Assembly: GCA_003164305.1 (NCBI GenBank)
Contig: PLSZ01000579.1
Location: forward strand, 798 to 8,530
Source: Acetobacteraceae bacterium
GTDB taxonomy: Bacteria > Pseudomonadota > Alphaproteobacteria > Acetobacterales > Acetobacteraceae
Length of the DNA: 7,733 bases
Reading direction: 5' to 3'
Positions 1 to 5,681 of this stretch are shown here, one piece after another; the first letter of the stretch is position 1, and each line of letters begins with the position of its first letter. A program made the translations under genes and the position numbers. The notes under the pieces are model-generated. The model searched no databases. It saw nothing but the letters and a program-made list of their open reading frames with translations, and had not been told where the DNA came from.

Positions 1-141
1 CCTTTCAGGCGGCGGAACTCTTCGGCCGAGATGATGACCACTTCCTCACGCCCGTGCAGGGTCACGTGTCGCGGGCCTTCGCCTCGGGCGCGCCAGGCTT
101 GAAGAAGACATCTCAAAGAGGCTTTCAGCGGTCGCGAACAT
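1..141 (-). pseudogene. Phd/YefM-type antitoxin, partial and apparently frameshifted
   Basis: Reading leftward, the frame through 65-1 encodes VTLHGREEVVIISAEEFRRL, which closely fits the conserved core of Phd/YefM antitoxins (the 'GP..VT..G....VV.SAEE...L' pattern). Immediately before it, the same frame gives GEGPRH, also as expected. Further upstream this frame has no ATG and loses the family pattern. The ATG at 141-139 opens a different frame (MFATAESLFEM...SLAR) that resembles the usual 'AKA.FSEM...AR' start but reaches a stop near 46. Joining the two frames at about 81-90 would rebuild a normal antitoxin N-terminus, so a single indel is the simplest explanation. These proteins bind their own promoter and neutralise a RelE/ParE/Doc/VapC-type toxin, whose gene would be expected beyond the left edge. 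The ATG lies 3 bases after the stop of the upstream gene. Alternatively the true gene uses a non-ATG start in the intact frame. Confidence 0.5.
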
Positions 142-144
142 GTA

Positions 145-681
145 TTAAAATATATTGAAAATCGCACTAATCCTCGCGGTTCGCTTTCCCGCCAGCGAGC
201 CCGTGTTCAAGAAGACTCTCGTATCGGGTCGACCCGTCAGCGTCCAGGAATATGTAGTGCTGCTACCGATATGACGCTCCTCTGGAGTCCCTTGGAGCCT
301 CAAGGTTGAAATCAGTTGATTACGGATGGGCTCGACATCAACGTCATACACAGTGATGTTGCATGCCTCACTCCGATTCCTGGGATTTTTCATTTCGTTG
401 ACGCTGAAGTCGAAGTGCGCCTCGTCAGTGCCGCCGCGCCACTCCTGGTCGCGAATGGTGATGCCACCAGCCTGATGCCTCAGTCCGTCGGACAGCGGCT
501 CGAATTTGAGGGCTTCGGCTTGGGCGACGAGAGCATCATAGTCGCGAGGCGCTGCCGCGCACAGGCTACGGAACGCCTCTACCGCCATCTTGGCCTGCGG
601 TGGCACGGCATCATCCGCTTGCGCGGGTCCATTGTCGCTGACCGCCAGCAGGAACGGCATCAACAGCAGCAGCGTGCGCAT
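145..681 (-). CDS. Small exported protein of unknown function
   Basis: This is a 178-residue protein with a clear Sec signal peptide: Arg2, a leucine-rich core at residues 4-13, and a likely cleavage after Ala-Gln-Ala22. The mature part is about 156 residues and has exactly two cysteines, Cys41 and Cys107, which could form a disulphide in the periplasm. The layout is an 'AF.SLC...P.DYDAL...A' opening followed by a beta-rich middle with a second cysteine in 'EACNITVYDVD'. It faintly recalls small exported proteins of the NMCC_0638 type, but I do not claim membership. The ATG at 681 is chosen because the signal peptide starts there. The Shine-Dalgarno is weak, and a plausible promoter lies about 40-60 bases upstream (717-744). 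The gene looks somewhat less GC-rich than the rest of the window, especially near its 3' end. It ends 3 bases before the ATG of the antitoxin remnant. Function unknown. Confidence 0.65.
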   Translation of the reverse strand: MRTLLLLMPFLLAVSDNGPAQADDAVPPQAKMAVEAFRSLCAAAPRDYDALVAQAEALKFEPLSDGLRHQAGGITIRDQEWRGGTDEAHFDFSVNEMKNPRNRSEACNITVYDVDVEPIRNQLISTLRLQGTPEERHIGSSTTYSWTLTGRPDTRVFLNTGSLAGKRTARISAIFNIF

Positions 682-716
682 CGGGCATCATCCGGAGAAC
701 AGCATCTGGAGAGGAT

Positions 717-744
717 ATTATGGGTGGTTGTTCCGCACTTGCAA
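717..744 (-). promoter_or_regulatory. Possible sigma-70 promoter for the exported-protein gene
   Basis: On the minus strand, TTGCAA (744-739) is followed after 16 bases by CATAAT (722-717), matching the -35 consensus at 4 of 6 and the -10 consensus at 5 of 6 positions. Transcription would start near 710, giving a 5' leader of about 30 bases before the ATG at 681. This is the only AT-rich patch just upstream of that gene. The call rests on pattern matching only. Confidence 0.35.
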
Positions 745-865
745 GCGAGAGGGAAGGAACCGTGTCGCTCCGACACTGAGGGATCCTACCGGACCTCCGA
801 GCCAATGCGTCGTCCGAGCGGCGGCGGGAACCGCCCGGGCGCTGACCCCCAATCTCGTCTGTAAA

Positions 866-908
866 TGGGGTCACCACACGATTTGGAACAGATCGTTTGG
901 TGACCCCA
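866..908. repeat. Strong inverted repeat / hairpin with 5-base loop
   Basis: The arms 866-884 and 890-908 pair over 19 positions. There is one mismatch (877 with 897) and one G-T pair (883 with 891), and the loop is GGAAC. The outer ten bases, GGGGTCACCA and TGGTGACCCC, pair perfectly. An additional TGACCCC at 843-849 can pair instead with GGGGTCA at 867-873, so two alternative structures are possible. There is no T-run after either arm, so it is not a standard intrinsic terminator. It could be an operator for a dimeric regulator, a small dispersed palindrome (REP/MITE-like), or a remnant end of a mobile element. A genome-wide copy count would decide. Confidence 0.75.
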
Positions 909-1089
909 CGTGTGCCAACTGGCCGCTCCCAAGCAACAAAGCGCGGCTTTTACTTGTTTCATGATTCTTGAGAATTGCAACCGGTGAGTCCGCAGAGGGT
1001 GGAAAGCGGACCGCTCCTGGCGGCCAGATCTGTCCAGCGGCGTAGCCCAGGTTTTCCTCTTTCCACGTCAGGGCGCCGGCAATAAGGTG

Positions 1090-1115
1090 GCCACCGGCAC
1101 CTGGCCCTCGGTGGC
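1090..1115 (+). promoter_or_regulatory. Leader hairpin just upstream of the Hint gene's Shine-Dalgarno
   Basis: GCCACCG (1090-1096) pairs perfectly with CGGTGGC (1109-1115) across a 12-base loop. It ends 6 bases before the AAGGAAGG ribosome binding site. If transcribed it would form a GC-rich stem in the 5' leader. Whether it affects translation is inference, and stems of this size occur by chance in GC-rich DNA. Confidence 0.3.
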
Positions 1116-1121
1116 AACGCC

Positions 1122-1130
1122 GAAGGAAGG
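1122..1130 (+). promoter_or_regulatory. Ribosome binding site fixing the Hint gene start at 1135
   Basis: GAAGGAAGG ends 4 bases before the ATG at 1135. The in-frame GTG at 1087 would add 16 residues but has no comparable site, and the ATG gives the MSKTISIS start that is usual for this protein family. The shorter form is therefore preferred. Confidence 0.75.
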
Positions 1131-1134
1131 TCTT

Positions 1135-2955
1135 ATGAGCAAAACAATCTCCATCAGCTACAGGTCGGGCATTACGCTCACCTCGGCGGCCGACAATCCC
1201 ACGACCATTACCCCGTCCGGCTATGTGGATGGTGGCCTGTGGGTGTATTCCCCGGGCGGGTGGCTGGTCGTGAACCAGGGCACGATCACCCAAGGGGAGC
1301 ATGGCGTCTGGCTTGATGGCCCCGGCACGGTGACGAACGTCGCCGGCGGCCTGATCAGCGGCGTCGCGAGCGGTGTTTACGGCGGCCCCAGCGGTGCCGT
1401 GACCCTGGTGAATTACGGCCGTGTCACAGGGAGTTCGGCGGTGTACCTCGCCTCGGGTGGCTATGTGGCCAACAAGTTCGGAGGCACGCTGAGTGGGTCT
1501 GAAGGGATTCTCAGCTCCCAGTACCTGTCGGTCGTGAATGCCGGCCAGATCCTGGGAGACAACACGGTTGGTCAGGGCATCGACCTGTTTTCCGGCGGCG
1601 GCGCGGTCACCAATCTCAGCGGCGGTACCATCAGCGGTACGACCGGAGTCTATGGCCAGTCGAACGGCACACTAACGGTCGTGAATACCGCTCATATCGT
1701 GGGTAGCGAAGCGGCGACCAACGGGAGAGGGGTAGAACTCTCGTCTGGCGGCCTCGTATCCAACCAGGCCGGCGGAACGATCAGCGGTTATACCGGGGTT
1801 CTGGGGAAGTATGGTGCGACGACGGTGGTGAACGCCGGCAGCATCATTGGTGTCCAGAATGCCGTTTTGCTGCACAGCGGATATGCGAACCTGGTGAAGA
1901 TCGATCCCGGCGCGGTGTTCAACGGCACTATCAACGGCGGCAACCTTCTTGGCACGACCGTGATCAGCACACTGGAACTCGCTTCCGCTTCTTCCGCCGG
2001 GGCGTTATCGGGTCTGGGCTCGACCGTCGTCAATTTCGGATCGATCGTGTTCGATACGGGCGCGGATTGGCTCCTCGAGGGGAACACGGCCGGGCTTTCG
2101 GGCACCATTAGCGGTTTCTCCCCCGGCGATACGATCATGATCGATGGGGTGACGTCGACCGGAAAGAATTATGCCGGGGGTACCCTGACCGTGAGCGAGG
2201 CGTCAGGTCTCGTCAGTTTAACACTGCCGGGAAACTTCACGCCCAGCGATTTCACGGTCACCAACGTCGCCGGCGGTGCCGACGTTACCGTCTCCTGCTT
2301 CCTCGCGGGAACACGCATCCGGACGCCTCTGGGCGATCGGCCGGTGGAAGATCTACAGCCCGGCGATCTGGTGGAAACCGTCATCGGTGGAACGCCCAGA
2401 CCAATCATCTGGATTGGTCACCGGCACCTGGAGAGTGGGCGTCATCCGAGGCCGGAACAGGTCTGGCCGGTGCGGGTCCGGGCCGGTGCCTTCTCCGATG
2501 GCGTTCCGGCGCGCGACCTGTATTTGTCGCCCGATCACGCGGTTTACGTTCAGGGCATCCTGATCCCAATCAGATTGCTGATCAACGGCGCTTCGATCGT
2601 GAGCGTAACGAGGGATCAGGTGACATATTTTCACGTCGAGTTGGCGCGACATGACGTCATTCTGGCCGAAGGCCTGGCGGCGGAAACGTACCTGGCCACC
2701 AGCGATCGCCGCGACTTTGACAATGGCGGCGGCCCTGTATCGCTCCACCCGGAGTTCTCGGCCCGCATGTGGGAGGCGATGGGTTGCGCACCACTGGTTC
2801 TCAGGGGCCCGATGCTCGAAACCGCGCGAAGGCCCGTTAACGCGCGATTGGGCCGTTTCGGCGCGGAGGAACCTGCCGGACCGAGCGTCGCCGGTCGGGC
2901 GAGACCTTTCGACCACTCCGCAGGCCGTTTCCGAGACGGGAAGACGTTCCAATAG
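1135..2955 (+). CDS. Beta-helix repeat protein with C-terminal Hint (hedgehog/intein) domain
   Basis: This 606-residue protein has two parts. Residues 1-380 are rich in Gly, Ser, Thr, Val and Asn. They contain diverged repeats of about 45-50 residues, each with a GGTISG-like turn (71, 116, 163, 213) and a 'VVNAG.I.G' strand, as in right-handed beta-helices of adhesins and autotransporter passengers. A Hint domain (Hint_2 type) follows: it begins at Cys388 in SCFLAGTRIRT, continues with 'VEDLQPGDLV' (404-413), carries the SPDH motif with His468, and ends around 'YFHVELARHDVILAEGLAAETYL' (498-520). Hint domains can self-cleave at the N-terminal Cys. No His-Asn is seen at the end, so splicing is unlikely. 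About 85 residues, basic at the end, follow the Hint core. There is no classical signal peptide, so a Sec-independent route is likely if it is exported. Its role is probably surface or secreted adhesion, but this is inferred from architecture alone. Confidence 0.88.
   Translation: MSKTISISYRSGITLTSAADNPTTITPSGYVDGGLWVYSPGGWLVVNQGTITQGEHGVWLDGPGTVTNVAGGLISGVASGVYGGPSGAVTLVNYGRVTGSSAVYLASGGYVANKFGGTLSGSEGILSSQYLSVVNAGQILGDNTVGQGIDLFSGGGAVTNLSGGTISGTTGVYGQSNGTLTVVNTAHIVGSEAATNGRGVELSSGGLVSNQAGGTISGYTGVLGKYGATTVVNAGSIIGVQNAVLLHSGYANLVKIDPGAVFNGTINGGNLLGTTVISTLELASASSAGALSGLGSTVVNFGSIVFDTGADWLLEGNTAGLSGTISGFSPGDTIMIDGVTSTGKNYAGGTLTVSEASGLVSLTLPGNFTPSDFTVTNVAGGADVTVSCFLAGTRIRTPLGDRPVEDLQPGDLVETVIGGTPRPIIWIGHRHLESGRHPRPEQVWPVRVRAGAFSDGVPARDLYLSPDHAVYVQGILIPIRLLINGASIVSVTRDQVTYFHVELARHDVILAEGLAAETYLATSDRRDFDNGGGPVSLHPEFSARMWEAMGCAPLVLRGPMLETARRPVNARLGRFGAEEPAGPSVAGRARPFDHSAGRFRDGKTFQ
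1345..1788 (+). repeat. In-gene tandem repeats encoding beta-helix coils
   Basis: Four diverged copies of a unit of about 140-150 bases each carry a GGxxSG-coding block, with starts near 1345, 1480, 1621 and 1771. The copies differ at many positions, so the array is old and not a recent slippage product. A weaker fifth unit follows to about 1940. Confidence 0.65.
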
Positions 2956-3129
2956 GGCATCATAACGGCATCGCTGATTTAGTGAACGTATCAAAAACTC
3001 ACCCGACATCGTCTTGAGAATGTCTTGTCACACATTTCTTGATCAGCGCACCAAGGACCAGGTCATGACCGCCAGAAAACCGCCGCCCACGCCACTCTCC
3101 CGGCGCCCATCGGCCATCGCCGAGGCCCC
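2956..3129. other. Intergenic gap between convergent Hint and ATPase genes
   Basis: This 174-base stretch lies between the stop codons of two converging genes. I see no T-tailed terminator for either. On the minus strand a 24-codon frame (ATG at 3117) reads MADGRRESGVGGGFLAVMTW... and then stops. It starts 12 bases after the ATPase stop but matches nothing I recognise, and I do not call it a gene. Confidence 0.5.
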
Positions 3130-3909
3130 CTACCCGTGCAACTCCGCTGACAACCGCCGCCGCAGTTCATTGAACTCCGGCGACGACACGTCGCGTGGCC
3201 GCGGCAGCTCGATCCGCGTATCCGACACGATCCGCCCAGGCCCCGGCTGCATCGCCACAACGCGGTCGGCAAGCAGGATCGCCTCCTCGATCGCGTGAGT
3301 AACGAAGATGATCGTCAGCCCGGTGCTCGACCACAGTTCCAGCAGTTCGTCCTGCAGCCGCTCCCGCGTCATGGCGTCCAGGGCGCCGAATGGCTCGTCC
3401 ATCAGCACCACGCGCGCGTCGTTCGCCAGCACCCGGGCGATCGCCACCCGCTGCTTCATGCCGCCGGACAGTTGATGCGGATACGCATTGGCAAACCTCG
3501 AAAGCCCCACCAGCTCGACGAACCGGTTCACCGTCTCGGCGATGCGCGCCTTTGGCAGTCCCCGCGCGGCGGGCCCGAACCCGATATTGTCGCGCACCGT
3601 CAGCCATGGAAACAGCCCATAATCCTGGAACACCATGCCGCGATCCGGGCCAGGACCGGAGACCTCCTTGCCGGCGACGATCATCGTGCCGTCGCTCGCC
3701 GCTTCGAACCCCGCGATGATCCGCAGCAGCGTCGATTTGCCGCAGCCGGACGGCCCGATCAGGCAGACGAATTCGCCCTCTTTCACCCGCAGATTGGTGT
3801 TGCCCAGTGCCAGGAAGTCGCCGAACCGCTTATCGACCCCGTCGGCCTGGATGATATCGGCGGCATGCTTTTCGGCGACATAGGCGTCAGCCGCGGGTTG
3901 ACTATCCAT
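3130..3909 (-). CDS. ABC importer ATPase, SsuB/TauB family
   Basis: This is the cytoplasmic ATPase that powers the importer encoded by the two preceding genes. All nucleotide-binding motifs are intact in the 259-residue protein: Walker A GPSGCGKST (52-60), Q-loop Gln95, signature LSGGMKQ (147-153), Walker B VVLMDEP (167-173), D-loop GALD (175-178) and switch His205. The 'RGMVFQDYGLFPWLTVRDNI' stretch and the overall length are typical of the nitrate/sulfonate/taurine/pyrimidine import group. The ATG at 3909 is chosen because GGAGT lies 7 bases upstream and because an upstream in-frame ATG (3942) would add an unlikely extension deep inside the permease gene. The ATG overlaps the permease stop by 8 bases, so translation is probably coupled. 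The substrate is not set by this subunit. Confidence 0.95.
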   Translation of the reverse strand: MDSQPAADAYVAEKHAADIIQADGVDKRFGDFLALGNTNLRVKEGEFVCLIGPSGCGKSTLLRIIAGFEAASDGTMIVAGKEVSGPGPDRGMVFQDYGLFPWLTVRDNIGFGPAARGLPKARIAETVNRFVELVGLSRFANAYPHQLSGGMKQRVAIARVLANDARVVLMDEPFGALDAMTRERLQDELLELWSSTGLTIIFVTHAIEEAILLADRVVAMQPGPGRIVSDTRIELPRPRDVSSPEFNELRRRLSAELHG

Positions 3910-4672
3910 GTTGCGGACTCCAGCGCAGCAGCCGCTTGCCAAGCAGCAGCACTGCCCGATCGGACAAATAACCGGCGGCGCCGATAACGATCATGCCGCA
4001 GATGACGATCTCAGTCCGGCTGAGTTGGCGCGCGTCCATGATCATCGCGCCCAGTCCGGTTTGCACGCCGGTCATCTCGCCCACCACGATGACAACCCAG
4101 GCGAAGCCCAGGCCGACCCGCAGGCCGGTGAAGATCCCGGGCAGCGACGCCGGCAGCACCACCGTCGGGAACATCGCCGCCGGTCGTGTGCCCAGCATGG
4201 CGGCGGCCTCGAACAGCCGAGGCTCCACGCTGCGCACGCCGAAGATGGTGTTCACCAGAATTGGATAAAACGCGCCCAGGGCGACCAGAAAGAACGCCGA
4301 GCGCGGGCCAAGCCCAAACACGATCATCGACAGCGGCAACCAGGCGGTCACCGGCACCGGTCGCAGCATCTGCAACATCGGGTCAAGCAGCGCGCGGGCG
4401 GTCTGCAGCCGGCCGATCAACATGCCCATCGGCAACGCCAGCACGCAGGCGAGCAGGAAGGCGCCATACACCCGGCTGGCGGAGGCGATCAAATTGGTCA
4501 GCAGCATGTTGCTGAACGCGTCGTCGTTGATGCCGCCAACGGCGAGGTCGACCATCTCGGTGGCCACCTCCATCGGCGGCGGGATCAGCGAATACGCCAG
4601 CCCCCGCGTGCCCAGCCACCATCCCAGCAGCAACAGCGCCGGCACCGCGATGCCCAGCAGGAACGAGCGCAC
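3902..4672 (-). CDS. ABC importer permease, SsuC/TauC family
   Basis: This inner-membrane channel subunit of the importer is 256 residues long, normal for the family. Hydrophobic segments lie at about residues 5-20, 64-86, 111-145 (probably two), 183-198 and 222-243. The cytoplasmic coupling (EAA) loop that docks on the ATPase is clear at 155-180: EAAAMLG, then LPASLPGI. The start is a GTG (4672). It is the earliest possible, because the in-frame codon two positions before it is the TAG stop of the binding-protein gene, leaving only one codon (CCC) between. The Shine-Dalgarno is poor, which suggests translation by reinitiation after the binding protein. The 3' end overlaps the ATPase start by 8 bases. 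Confidence 0.95.
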   Translation of the reverse strand: MRSFLLGIAVPALLLLGWWLGTRGLAYSLIPPPMEVATEMVDLAVGGINDDAFSNMLLTNLIASASRVYGAFLLACVLALPMGMLIGRLQTARALLDPMLQMLRPVPVTAWLPLSMIVFGLGPRSAFFLVALGAFYPILVNTIFGVRSVEPRLFEAAAMLGTRPAAMFPTVVLPASLPGIFTGLRVGLGFAWVVIVVGEMTGVQTGLGAMIMDARQLSRTEIVICGMIVIGAAGYLSDRAVLLLGKRLLRWSPQHG

Positions 4673-4675
4673 GGG

Positions 4676-5617
4676 CTAGGCCTGCTGGGCCACCTGATCG
4701 GAGAAACGCGGGTCGAACAGCGCCGCCAGATCGGGGATCGCCTTGATCTGTTTCAGCGCCAGCATCTGCCCGGCATATTCATGGCACTCCGCCAGCATTT
4801 CCGGCGTCATGCGCCAGTTCAGCTCGACATTCGGCACCGAGATGGCGATCGCCTCCCGCTTCTGGCCAAGCTTTGCCACCGTCATGTCCATCATCGCGGT
4901 CGGGTTGCCCATGGCGTAGGCACTGGCCTGGCGCTGCACATCCACCACCACCTTGCAGATCTCCGGCTTCTGCTCAACGAGATCGCGATGGGTGCCGAGG
5001 ATCATGTTCAGGCTGCCCATCGGCGTGGAATATGGATACTCGACGATCTTGCCGACCCCGGTGCTGACGGAAACCCCAGGTGCCGGTTCGGCGCCGACGT
5101 AAGCATCGATATCGCCACGCGCGAGGGCGGTGTGCATTTCGGAGAACGACACCCGCACCGGGGTGATGTCATGCACAGACATCCCCTCCATCCGCAGTCG
5201 TTCCAGCACGAACACCTCCTGCGTCGAACCCGGCCAGATCGCCACGCGATGGCCTTTCAGATCCTTCAACGTATTGATATCGCCATTCTTCGCCGCAACG
5301 ATCGCCATGCCCTTGTTGCATGCCGAGCCGATCACCGTCAGCGGCTCATGCGCGACGGCGCTGAGAATCGCGGCGGCCACGCCGAACGTGCCGAAATCGA
5401 CGGATTTGGTGACAACGGCATTCTTGCAGTCATTCGGTGACTCGAACGAGATGATCTCGAAGCGATAACCGGAAGGTGCGAATTTTTCATAAAAATACGG
5501 GGTGATCGAATGGATGAGCTTCAGCGCTCCCATCTTGATGACGACCTCATCGGCCCGGGCGCTGCGGGCGATGAACGGGGCGGCGAGGCTGCTCGCGAGA
5601 AATGTGCGACGGCGCAT
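4676..5617 (-). CDS. Periplasmic substrate-binding protein of the ABC importer (SsuA/NMT1-like), Tat signal
   Basis: This 313-residue protein captures the substrate in the periplasm and hands it to the permease. The N-terminus is a twin-arginine-type signal (RRTFLASSLAAPF, residues 3-15) with likely cleavage after Ala22 in ARSARA. The mature part has the family layout: an opening strand 'VVIKMGALKLIHSITPYFYEKF' (25-46), 'VDFGTFGVAAAI' (73-84), 'LKDLKGHRVAIWPGSTQEVFVLERL' (117-141), and the second-lobe 'ALARGDIDAYVGAEP' (164-178). The ATG at 5617 is supported by AGGGAGA 6 bases upstream. The fold family covers nitrate, sulfonates, taurine, thiamine precursors and riboflavin, so the ligand cannot be named. 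The neighbouring dehydrogenase hints at a hydroxy-acid such as threonate. The cysteines at 64, 100 and 221 are unusual for an exported binding protein but not diagnostic. Confidence 0.92.
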   Translation of the reverse strand: MRRRTFLASSLAAPFIARSARADEVVIKMGALKLIHSITPYFYEKFAPSGYRFEIISFESPNDCKNAVVTKSVDFGTFGVAAAILSAVAHEPLTVIGSACNKGMAIVAAKNGDINTLKDLKGHRVAIWPGSTQEVFVLERLRMEGMSVHDITPVRVSFSEMHTALARGDIDAYVGAEPAPGVSVSTGVGKIVEYPYSTPMGSLNMILGTHRDLVEQKPEICKVVVDVQRQASAYAMGNPTAMMDMTVAKLGQKREAIAISVPNVELNWRMTPEMLAECHEYAGQMLALKQIKAIPDLAALFDPRFSDQVAQQA

Positions 5618-5681
5618 GAGCGGTCTCCCTGGATAGGATTCCGCCCATGCGATGCAAGATCAAAGCCAAGCCCGTACAGAT

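Larger units (their letters stand above)
682..1134. other. Long intergenic region, no convincing gene
   Basis: This 453-base stretch separates the divergent exported-protein gene and Hint-protein gene. The open frames crossing it are low-complexity, Arg/Pro/Gly-rich and unlike any family I recognise. It holds a possible minus-strand promoter (717-744), a 19-codon open frame at 720-779 with a good Shine-Dalgarno, a strong hairpin at 866-908 with an extra copy of its arm at 843-849, and a 7-base-pair hairpin at 1090-1115 just before the Hint gene. The stretch 909-1080 shows nothing else clear, apart from a short ATTCT/AGAAT palindrome at 964-975. Confidence 0.6.

Noticed and set aside
316..864. 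182-codon plus-strand open frame opposite the small exported protein
   Set aside because: It has no signal peptide or domain and its tail is compositionally biased. The minus-strand frame has a proper signal peptide and a promoter candidate. I keep some doubt because neither protein has a recognised family.
866..908. Interpretation of the large hairpin as an insertion-sequence end
   Set aside because: No transposase gene, partner terminal repeat or target duplication is visible nearby, so the mobile-element reading is left only as one possibility.
964..975. ATTCT-TG-AGAAT palindrome upstream of the Hint gene as an operator
   Set aside because: The arms are only 5 bases and no promoter could be placed beside it, so it is indistinguishable from chance.
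1087..1134. Upstream GTG start extending the Hint protein by 16 residues
   Set aside because: No ribosome binding site precedes 1087, whereas AAGGAAGG lies just before the ATG at 1135, where the family-typical N-terminus begins.
3045..3117. 24-codon minus-strand frame after the ATPase gene, possibly a truncated next operon gene
   Set aside because: It is too short and Gly-rich, lacks a clear ribosome binding site, and shows no family pattern in any frame after its stop.
3908..5440. 510-codon plus-strand open frame across the permease and binding-protein genes
   Set aside because: Its product is His/Arg/Gln-rich, low-complexity and matches no family. The opposite strand encodes two clear transporter subunits with intact motifs, so it is an antisense shadow of GC-rich coding DNA.
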